Shown: piece by piece, positions 7,968 through 13,809 of the stretch
Position numbering within the stretch: position 1 is the first letter of the stretch
Layout of the letters: each line of letters starts with the position of its first letter
DNA from: Candidatus Omnitrophota bacterium
GTDB taxonomy: Bacteria; Omnitrophota; Gorgyraeia; 2-01-FULL-45-10
Assembly (NCBI GenBank): GCA_026387135.1
Contig: JAPLMH010000141.1
Location: 1 to 13,809 of the forward strand
Reading direction: 5' to 3'
Length of the DNA: 13,809 nucleotides
Notes under the pieces: model-generated
What the model saw: the letters and a program-made list of their open reading frames with translations, nothing else
What the model was told of the DNA's origin: nothing
Databases searched by the model: none
Made by a program: the position numbers and the translations under genes

Positions 7968-8537
7968 ATGATCATAGGCGGATATATAAAGACCCTGACT
8001 GTCTTAGCACGCATCATAGATGAAAGCGATGTCTGCCGCCGTCGGCACTGCTACAAGGTAGAAAAGTATTCCCTTTATATATGTAAAAGATTAAAGCTTC
8101 CCGCCAAAGCGACCAAGATCATAAAGATAGCGAGCATCCTGCACGATATAGGTAAAGTGGGAATAGACCTCAATATTATAAAGAAGCCTGCAAAATTGAA
8201 TAGTGAAGAATGGGCCCAGGTGCGTCTCCATCCCTACATAGGCAACAACATTGTAAAGCAAGCCGGGTTTCTAGACGATATCGCGCCGACGATAAGATAT
8301 CACCACGCGCGGTTTGAGGGCGGAGGATATCCTAATCCCGATATTAAGGGTGAAGAGATCCCGTTGGGCTCCAGGATAATATGCGTCGCGGACGCTTTTG
8401 ACTCTATGATGAGCGACAGGCCATATCGCAAAGCTATGTCGGAAGAAAAGGCGCTGGCGGAATTGACGAGATGTTCAGGGAATCAGTTTGATCCCAATAT
8501 TGTGGAAGCCTTCCTAGATACTTATGTTAAGGAATAA
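7968..8537 (+). CDS. Stand-alone HD-GYP domain protein (cyclic-di-GMP phosphodiesterase-like)
   Basis: 189 residues, essentially one HD-GYP domain without a receiver, PAS or membrane segment. HD-GYP proteins hydrolyse cyclic di-GMP to pGpG or GMP at a di- or tri-metal centre in the cytoplasm. Visible residues: His27 (RRRHCYKV), HDIGK at 59-63, His88-Pro89, His112-His113, GGYP at 119-122, Asp142 in VADAFDSM, and the C-terminal RPYR (151-154) and NQFDPNIVEAF. All histidine and aspartate ligand positions are present. One departure: the usual HHE reads HHA (Ala114), followed by FEGGGYP instead of the usual DGxGYP. It sits 15 bases after giant gene 1 and is probably cotranscribed; no terminator is seen after it. 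A role in local second-messenger control of the neighbouring envelope-type proteins is inference. Confidence 0.93.
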   Translation: MIIGGYIKTLTVLARIIDESDVCRRRHCYKVEKYSLYICKRLKLPAKATKIIKIASILHDIGKVGIDLNIIKKPAKLNSEEWAQVRLHPYIGNNIVKQAGFLDDIAPTIRYHHARFEGGGYPNPDIKGEEIPLGSRIICVADAFDSMMSDRPYRKAMSEEKALAELTRCSGNQFDPNIVEAFLDTYVKE

Positions 8538-8556
8538 AATATTCAGCTTTTATTCG

Positions 8557-8584
8557 TTGACATGCACCGCATGGATGATATACT
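8557..8584 (+). promoter_or_regulatory. Sigma70-type promoter with extended -10 for giant gene 2
   Basis: TTGACA (8557-8562, perfect -35) and TATACT (8579-8584, one mismatch from TATAAT) are 16 bases apart, and TGA directly precedes the -10, giving an extended -10 (TGn). Transcription should start near 8591, giving a leader of about 60 bases before GTG 8650. The AT-rich run at 8538-8556 could act as an UP element. It lies in the only intergenic gap of the window, which supports separate transcription of the second giant gene. Confidence 0.75.
8561..8573. repeat. Inverted repeat CATGC-ACC-GCATG in promoter spacer
   Basis: A perfect 5-base inverted repeat with a 3-base centre overlaps the end of the -35 and fills most of the promoter spacer. 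Its position would suit a repressor or activator site, but arms this short can arise by chance and no second copy is seen in the window. Confidence 0.3.
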
Positions 8585-8637
8585 ATAATATCAAAACCAA
8601 TAAAAAGTTAGATATTAACAAATGCATGAAAAACCTT

Positions 8638-8644
8638 AAGGAGG
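8638..8644 (+). promoter_or_regulatory. Ribosome binding site of giant gene 2
   Basis: AAGGAGG is a full Shine-Dalgarno match 5 bases before GTG 8650. It favours that start over ATG 8626, which lies upstream of the site, and over ATG 8674, which is 29 bases downstream of it. Confidence 0.85.
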
Positions 8645-8649
8645 AGATA

Positions 8650-8745
8650 GTGCCTTTACCGATTCTAACCTCGATGGCGCGATTCAAAAAAATTGTTTCC
8701 ATAATCTTGCTTCCTACGTTTATTCTCACCAATCTTGCATTCGCC
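8650..8745 (+). other. Sec signal peptide of giant protein 2
   Basis: Residues 1-32: an n-region with Arg11, Lys13 and Lys14, a hydrophobic core IVSIILLPTFILTNL, and an AFA|DV cleavage site after Ala32. There is no lipobox cysteine and no twin-arginine motif. It predicts transport across the cytoplasmic membrane. Confidence 0.8.
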
Positions 8746-11700
8746 GACGTAATAAAAAATTCCGACATCAAAGATATTGCGAAACAATCAGAGGTTACCA
8801 CCGATCCTGAAAAGATAGTCATCCCTCGCGATTATGGCATTGTAAAGGCTAAATATACAGCCAGGGATTCCAGAAAACTTGTTATACACATCCAGGACGC
8901 GCATTGTAATTATGAAGCACAATCAAACATAATAAAGATACTCGAGTGCCTTATTAAGAACGACGGTTTAAGCCTGATGTCTGTAGAAGGCGCCGACGGT
9001 TTTATCGACACTTCGTGGTTCAAGGCCTTCCCGGACGCCGAGATAAGAAAAGAGGTCGCCGACTACTTCATGAAGAAGGGCGAGATAACGGGCCCGGAAT
9101 TTCTCGCGATCACTTCGGATTACAAGATAAAGCTATTCGGCGCGGAGACCCGCTCCTACTATATCGAGAACCTCAACGCCTTCACATCAAGCTATCCTCT
9201 AAAAGAAGACACCGAAAAGTATTTTAACCAGATTAAAGCCGTCCTCAATAAGCTCAAAAACGATATCTACAGCCCTGAACTTAAAGAGCTCGATGCCAAG
9301 TCGCAGGATTATGAGGCAAAGAAGCTCTCCTTTACCGACTATGTTAAATATCTCGAGGCCTTGGGCCAGAAGCAAAAGGTGAACCTGCGCCAATATGAGA
9401 ATCTATTTAAGCTGATAAGCGTGCTCGTATATGAAAAGAAGATAAATTTCAATGTCGTGGACAAAGAGCGCGCGTCGCTGATAGACGTTATCACCAAGAA
9501 ACTCGACAAGGACCAGCTTAAAGAGCTTATCAGTAAGTCGCTTGAATTCAAGGTCAGCAAAATATCATCTGCCGAATACTATGACTACCTTAAGGGCCTC
9601 GCTGTAAAGTACGGCATCTCCATGCCCGATGATTATTCGAATCTGTTTAACTACATAATCTATAATTCCGTCTATTCGAGAATAGAGAACGAGAAGCTCT
9701 TCAACGATATAAAGAGGTTTGAGGAGGCGATAAAAGAGAGATTATTCGTCAATGACGACCAGAGGACGCTCGACAAATTAGCTCGCCACATAAACATACT
9801 GCTCGGCCTCACCAATATAAGGCTATTGAATGGAGATTTCGACTACTATAAAGAGCGCAAGGCAGAGTTCACCCACGAGGTATTCGCAGATTTCATAAAG
9901 AAGATGGCTGCAAAGTTCGGTTACGCGTATGAGATAGATCCTCCGTCTCAGGCGGTCGTCGAGAGCATGCCGAAGCTTGAGGATTTTTATGTTATAGCGA
10001 TAAAGCGCGATAAGGCGCTTGTAGACAATACCGTGCAGGCGATGAAGAAAGAGGGCGCAGAGATATCGGTCCTCGTTACCGGCGGTTTCCACTCGGAAGG
10101 CATAACGAAGTTATTGGAGAAGCAGGGCGTATCCTATATAGTAGTATGCCCCAATATAACCAAAGATGTCGAAACTCCGTATATAAAGATACTCACCAAC
10201 CAGCGCACCCCCTTAGAGGAGATACTTTCCGATACGGGCGCAACAGCGGACGGCAAGAACATGAAGGGCAGTATGCTGGCGCCTTACCTCTTTACAGCGC
10301 CAAAGATCAATAATAAATCGATCGATAATCTGCAGAGGTGGTTTGAGGTTGATTTTAGGCATTGGCTTAAGAAAGCAAGAACCGATATCAAAAAGAAGAA
10401 ACTTCCTTTTAATGAAGGTATCGCCGTGGCGATGTTCATGTTGGATATCGATAACGCGGTCGGCGGATATATAGAAACATATAAGCTCTCAAAAGCAGAT
10501 GCCGCTACCTTAAGAAAGAGTGCGCTTGATATAAAAGCCAGGGCCAAGGTCGATATACCGAAAATAATGGCAGCCAGTGAGGCGGCTAAAGGAAGCAAAG
10601 CAGCCATAACGGATGTTCTTACGCAAGAGCAGTGGGAATTATTAGAAAAGGCCGCAGAAGTATTTAAATTAACAGGAACTTATGAACCTTACAAATTTTA
10701 TCTGGCGCAGATGTGGGCTCAGCATTTATTGCGCAAGGCAGGTAAAGACAAAACGAAGCCCTTGCGCATAGCCGCAGATCCCAATAAGATCGGTCCTGAA
10801 GAGAACTATATTTTAACAGCCCTCATGACCAGGAAGCAAAACAGCGAGAGAGAGCACGACCATCGTGCCCTTAAAGACGATCCCAAGAATGCCGAGGCCG
10901 CGAAAAAAGCGATCGTTACGCTAAACTCACTTGACGCCGGAAGAGGCGAAAATTATCTAAGGAAAGAAAGCCTTGCCAAAAAGCTAAATATACCTGTCGA
11001 AAACGTAAAACTTACCGCAAAGGGCACGGATGTAGGTTTCGATATTATATATAAAGGTGAAAATGTATTTGTAAGCATTGCGGAAGCGAGGCTTTTGCAG
11101 TTAGTTGCTGATACAGGAACGATGCCCTACGCGGGCTTGAATTTTGAGCCGGTGGTTAACAGCCAATCAAGGGGCCCGTATGAGCAACTTATGCAAAAAA
11201 TCTGTTTGATCGACAGATTTGATCCCAAGAAAAAAGAGAAGAGGACTTATCGCGACGCCCTAATAGATGCCGGCATAAAAGAGCTTCCGATGATAGACCA
11301 GGCCGACTTGCCGGGAATAAATACCGCCACAGATATGATAACTACAAGCCTTGACGGTCTGCATCAGCCGGGCGGGCACGGTCAATTAGGCTTCATGTTC
11401 CTGTATAATTCTTTAGTTACGCCCCCACCCAGCGATGGCAATACCCATATACGATTCTTCTTTAACGGTGACAATGTTAACGCGCATGCGGATCCCTCCA
11501 CAGTCGGATCAATGGTTCTAAATAAGTGGCCGGTTGTAAAGGTCACCACTATAGCGGCGCCGATCGACAAAAAAGGCGGCAAGGATGGTGAAAGGATCAG
11601 TCAGGAGGACGGAAGGACCACATATACGCCTGACATGATGGAATTGGCCGATGCGCAGGGCGCAGAAAAGATACAGCCCGGACAAGAAAAAGCGTTCACG

Positions 11701-13809
11701 GGTTCCGGTCAACGCGGAGGCCTTGGAACGCAAGGAGAGCAGAGGTTTAATACGAACCTTATATACCTTAATGAAACGGTCCTTAATTCCATATTCAGGA
11801 TGCTTCTGGATAGAGGCATAATGACGAAGGAAAAATTATTTGAGATCATAAGTCCGCTTTTCATCGCCAAGAGCGCCAAACCTGGAGAAGATGGCCAAAA
11901 CTACTATCCGATAGATGGGGCCATAGGAGTGGCGGTCCATAATCTGAATGCCTTCTTCGTAAAGAGCACAGATCCCAGGGTAAAAGAGGTTCTTGCCGCA
12001 CATGGCATAGATCGCATACTGCATCTGGTCAACATACCTTTGTCAGAGAGGACAGAGACCTTTGCTCCAGTTAAAAAAGCATACGACATACTTTTGCTGG
12101 CCAATAGTGATTATTGCCGGTTCAATACAGATACATTTACATTGGAAGACAGCGAGCAGGGGCTTACCCCGCCGGAATTTGAGCTTAGCGATCCAGACTT
12201 GAAGGGCAAAGAGACGAAGTGGTGGGAGGAGGAGCAGCACATTAAGGATGCTCTCGGAGGGGCGCACCTAAAGCGGTTATACTCACTCAAGATAACGGGT
12301 AAGGTGATGCTGCCCAATTCGACTTTTGCCGGCAATGTAGCAATAGAAAATAAAAGCGGTGCCACAGTAGACCTCAATGAAAAATTAGGTCAACTTAAGC
12401 AGAGCGGGAGGCTCGTTTTAGAAAATGTCACAATAGTGATAGACAAGGACGGTGGTATACAGATAACGGAATCGCCCAGTCTGTACAAAGGCCCGTGGTC
12501 GCAGTTCGATTATGCGCTGAGCGAAGGAAAGATCTTATCCGTAATGCCTTCAAAGTTGCCGTCAGACCCTGCCGTAAGAGCGCCTGGACAGGCGCCGCGC
12601 GGATACGAAGATTCATTCAGCTTTGTCGTATCTTCATGCACGGGTAGCGCGCAGGCTCTTGGCAGATTCTATGATATTCAGTTGGCGTTGAAGAATATCG
12701 TACCTGACAGAAATAAACTATTTTTACCCGGAACAAATACGTTGCATGTGGCTCTCGGAGGCCGCTATGCGGAGAACCTCGAGCCATTAAAGGAGGGCGT
12801 CTCTCTTGATGCCCTACGCAAATTGAACTCCATTTTAGAGGCTGCCGGACCGGCAGCGGCCAGACCGGTCGAAGTGAAACTGGTCGGTGCCAGAATAACA
12901 GATAACGGAACGATAGTCCTCGACATAGAGGACAATGCTTCAGTAGCCGGGATCCGCGGCATGGTATATGACGCTATGATAGCGGCTGGATGGGAAAAAG
13001 ATAAAATAAAGATAAACAGGGCTTTTGACGGCAAACCAAGTCAGTCGGGAATAATTACTATAGGCAGGATTGTACCTGATGTTAAGGGTGATCATATAAT
13101 GCTAAGCGATGCGGAACTTTCGGACCTTGCCGCCCAAGTGGCAAAACTTGATTGGCAGCTAAAGAAGAACCCGATCGTTCTTAATCTCGATAAAATATCG
13201 CTCGTCCAGCCAAAGAGAGAATTTCTGTCGGAAGGCATTGAATCCTCGGCCACGATTATCCTCAATGGCGGCGTCGGCGCGATACGCGTCAACGGCGGGG
13301 AGCTGACGGCAGCTCAGCACGGCATGCGTACTCATGCTACCTGGGCCAGCGGAACGTTTGCGCATTTTGGTAATATGCGCAAGGATAAGGGCGTTACCGG
13401 CGCTATTGCGCGCCTTATAGATAAAGGTAATGCCAGAGCCATCGTTAAGAATGACTTTAAGGGTAACGTGAATGACATAGACATACCTCCTGCGGGCAGG
13501 GATTATATCCTGGGTATGGGATATGGATATGAAGCAGGCAGCGTGATAGCCACGAATTATGAAACGCTTTTAAAATTACTTCCCAATGACTTTACGCCTC
13601 CTTATGTAAGTTTGATCGTTATAGAAGGCCTTAAGAATGAATTACCGGAAGGAGCGAAAGACCTGATACTCCACCCTGGCATTACGAGAAGAGCCATATA
13701 TATTGATAAGGAAGACTTTTTATATTTATTATCTCTGAAAGATGGTGTAAAATTAATCCAGGAAGCTTTTGCACATGAAGGGGTGCATATCGATCATCCA
13801 GATATGTCG
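8650..13809 (+). CDS. Giant secreted mosaic protein: signal peptide, ChaN/EreA-like, UDP-sugar pyrophosphorylase-like, 2H-like, HExxH (3' partial)
   Basis: At least 1720 codons without a stop, running off the right edge. GTG 8650 is chosen because AAGGAGG precedes it by 5 bases and a promoter lies upstream; the frame is open further back into the HD-GYP gene, and ATG 8626 or 8674 are alternatives. Residues 1-32 form a Sec signal peptide. Modules follow: ChaN/EreA-like about 77-510; uncharacterised helical 510-745; UDPGP nucleotidyltransferase-like 745-1275 with beta-helix; 2H-phosphoesterase-like about 1300-1475; an unassigned beta-rich stretch; and HExxH at 1709-1713. The signal peptide predicts export, at odds with a UTP-dependent enzyme, and several active-site motifs deviate, so repurposed folds are likely. 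Function of the whole is unknown. Confidence 0.92.
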   Translation, partial: MPLPILTSMARFKKIVSIILLPTFILTNLAFADVIKNSDIKDIAKQSEVTTDPEKIVIPRDYGIVKAKYTARDSRKLVIHIQDAHCNYEAQSNIIKILECLIKNDGLSLMSVEGADGFIDTSWFKAFPDAEIRKEVADYFMKKGEITGPEFLAITSDYKIKLFGAETRSYYIENLNAFTSSYPLKEDTEKYFNQIKAVLNKLKNDIYSPELKELDAKSQDYEAKKLSFTDYVKYLEALGQKQKVNLRQYENLFKLISVLVYEKKINFNVVDKERASLIDVITKKLDKDQLKELISKSLEFKVSKISSAEYYDYLKGLAVKYGISMPDDYSNLFNYIIYNSVYSRIENEKLFNDIKRFEEAIKERLFVNDDQRTLDKLARHINILLGLTNIRLLNGDFDYYKERKAEFTHEVFADFIKKMAAKFGYAYEIDPPSQAVVESMPKLEDFYVIAIKRDKALVDNTVQAMKKEGAEISVLVTGGFHSEGITKLLEKQGVSYIVVCPNITKDVETPYIKILTNQRTPLEEILSDTGATADGKNMKGSMLAPYLFTAPKINNKSIDNLQRWFEVDFRHWLKKARTDIKKKKLPFNEGIAVAMFMLDIDNAVGGYIETYKLSKADAATLRKSALDIKARAKVDIPKIMAASEAAKGSKAAITDVLTQEQWELLEKAAEVFKLTGTYEPYKFYLAQMWAQHLLRKAGKDKTKPLRIAADPNKIGPEENYILTALMTRKQNSEREHDHRALKDDPKNAEAAKKAIVTLNSLDAGRGENYLRKESLAKKLNIPVENVKLTAKGTDVGFDIIYKGENVFVSIAEARLLQLVADTGTMPYAGLNFEPVVNSQSRGPYEQLMQKICLIDRFDPKKKEKRTYRDALIDAGIKELPMIDQADLPGINTATDMITTSLDGLHQPGGHGQLGFMFLYNSLVTPPPSDGNTHIRFFFNGDNVNAHADPSTVGSMVLNKWPVVKVTTIAAPIDKKGGKDGERISQEDGRTTYTPDMMELADAQGAEKIQPGQEKAFTGSGQRGGLGTQGEQRFNTNLIYLNETVLNSIFRMLLDRGIMTKEKLFEIISPLFIAKSAKPGEDGQNYYPIDGAIGVAVHNLNAFFVKSTDPRVKEVLAAHGIDRILHLVNIPLSERTETFAPVKKAYDILLLANSDYCRFNTDTFTLEDSEQGLTPPEFELSDPDLKGKETKWWEEEQHIKDALGGAHLKRLYSLKITGKVMLPNSTFAGNVAIENKSGATVDLNEKLGQLKQSGRLVLENVTIVIDKDGGIQITESPSLYKGPWSQFDYALSEGKILSVMPSKLPSDPAVRAPGQAPRGYEDSFSFVVSSCTGSAQALGRFYDIQLALKNIVPDRNKLFLPGTNTLHVALGGRYAENLEPLKEGVSLDALRKLNSILEAAGPAAARPVEVKLVGARITDNGTIVLDIEDNASVAGIRGMVYDAMIAAGWEKDKIKINRAFDGKPSQSGIITIGRIVPDVKGDHIMLSDAELSDLAAQVAKLDWQLKKNPIVLNLDKISLVQPKREFLSEGIESSATIILNGGVGAIRVNGGELTAAQHGMRTHATWASGTFAHFGNMRKDKGVTGAIARLIDKGNARAIVKNDFKGNVNDIDIPPAGRDYILGMGYGYEAGSVIATNYETLLKLLPNDFTPPYVSLIVIEGLKNELPEGAKDLILHPGITRRAIYIDKEDFLYLLSLKDGVKLIQEAFAHEGVHIDHPDMS
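8878..10180 (+). other. ChaN/EreA/TraB-like module in giant protein 2
   Basis: Residues about 77-510. Three elements recall the haem-binding ChaN, erythromycin esterase and TraB group: LVIHIQDAHCNYEAQ (77-91, with His80, Asp83 and His85), a strand ending in SVEGADGF with Glu113, and far downstream VTGGFHSEGITKLL with His481. The middle is a long helical insertion rich in Lys and Glu. In that group these elements form a shared active-site cleft for esterase, peptidase or haem-binding functions. The likeness is motif-level only, and I cannot name the activity. Confidence 0.4.
10180..10880 (+). other. Unassigned helical stretch of giant protein 2
   Basis: Residues about 510-745 continue the open frame with helical, charged composition (for example VDFRHWLKKARTDIKKKKLP) and no recognised family. 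It links the ChaN/EreA-like and pyrophosphorylase-like modules. No catalytic motif or membrane segment is visible. Confidence 0.5.
10880..12474 (+). other. UDP-sugar pyrophosphorylase (UDPGP)-like module with C-terminal beta-helix
   Basis: Residues about 745-1275 follow eukaryotic-type UDP-glucose pyrophosphorylase in order. EPVVNSQSRGPYEQLMQK matches the PLVLMNSxNT region and PMIDQADLPGI the FNQxxYP region. QPGGHGQ (906-912) stands for PPGHGD, NGDNVNA (939-945) for NxDNLGA, RFNTNLIYL (1032-1040) for FNTNNLW, and FAPVKKAYDILLLANSDYC (from 1138, Lys1142) for the FxPVKxxxDLLxxxSDxY phosphate-binding motif. Then LKITGKVMLPNSTFAGNVAI and its repeat form the family's left-handed beta-helix. The N-terminal nucleotide loop is badly altered (LNSLDAGRG, 758-766). 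The family makes UDP-sugars from UTP and sugar-1-phosphate; activity here is doubtful. Confidence 0.85.
12540..13080 (+). other. 2H-phosphoesterase (LigT)-like module lacking its second histidine
   Basis: Residues about 1298-1477. TLHVALGG carries His1366 in the first HxT/S-like motif. This is followed by VEVKLVGARITDNGTIVLDI, a helix (GIRGMVYDAMIAAGW) and GIITIGRI, the spacing and strand order of LigT-type 2H enzymes, which end in PHITxxR. Here the second histidine is replaced by Ile1468. 2H enzymes act on cyclic or 2'-5' phosphodiesters and need both histidines, so this copy is probably inactive or a binding fold. The assignment is by eye. Confidence 0.5.
13080..13809 (+). other. Beta-rich stretch ending in HExxH motif at the window edge
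   Basis: From about residue 1478 the chain continues with strand-like and Gly-rich sequence (for example IILNGGVGAIRVNGGEL). It ends in a helix QEAFAHEGVHIDHP with His1709, Glu1710 and His1713 in HExxH order, the zinc-ligand pattern of zincin metallopeptidases. The window stops five residues after this motif's DHP, so the third ligand and domain end are outside. A peptidase identity is therefore tentative. Confidence 0.45.

Noticed and set aside
8584..8589. TATAAT as the -10 for the TTGACA at 8557
   Set aside because: The spacer would be 21 bases; TATACT at 8579 gives 16 and an extended -10.
8538..8649. Terminator after the HD-GYP gene
   Set aside because: No GC-rich hairpin followed by a T run is present; the only inverted repeat lies in the promoter spacer.
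9015..9227. 70-residue + strand frame
   Set aside because: Out-of-frame shadow inside giant gene 2, whose frame is open throughout.

Overview
The window is almost wholly coding, and all of it on the + strand. It holds two giant mosaic genes with a small HD-GYP gene between them. There is no rRNA, tRNA, CRISPR array or insertion sequence. Giant genes, heavy use of ATA (Ile) and AGA/AGG (Arg) codons, and tandem degenerate enzyme-like modules suggest a Candidatus Omnitrophota (former OP3) genome. That assignment is inference from style and recalled family knowledge, not from a marker gene. Both window edges cut through coding sequence.

Region 1 (left edge to 7952) is a protein of about 2626 residues with a lysozyme-like domain, several membrane segments and a proline-rich linker. 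These are followed by an HExxH zinc-protease-like motif, a near complete PTS Enzyme I-like block, an HPr-like domain, a second membrane hairpin and an unassigned alpha/beta tail. Its true N-terminus is unresolved: the frame is open to the window edge, while a second open frame ends with a TGA overlapping an in-frame ATG at 114.

Region 2 (7968-8537) is a stand-alone HD-GYP protein, 15 bases after the first giant and with its own strong ribosome binding site, so probably cotranscribed. It resembles a cyclic-di-GMP phosphodiesterase domain with all metal-ligand positions present.

Region 3 (8538-8649) is the only real intergenic stretch. It carries a near-consensus sigma70-type promoter with an extended -10, an inverted repeat in its spacer, and a strong ribosome binding site before a GTG start.

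Region 4 (8650 to right edge) is a second giant gene, at least 1720 codons and still open at the end. It starts with a signal peptide and continues with a ChaN/EreA-like module, a UDP-sugar pyrophosphorylase-like module complete with its C-terminal beta-helix, a 2H-phosphoesterase-like module missing its second histidine, and an HExxH motif at the very edge.

Taken together, both giants string housekeeping-enzyme folds with altered active sites onto membrane or export signals, and both contain HExxH motifs. Cytoplasmic chemistry (PEP phosphotransfer, UTP-dependent nucleotidyl transfer) on apparently membrane-bound or exported chains is the main puzzle. The modules may be repurposed binding folds, or the chains may be processed after synthesis.
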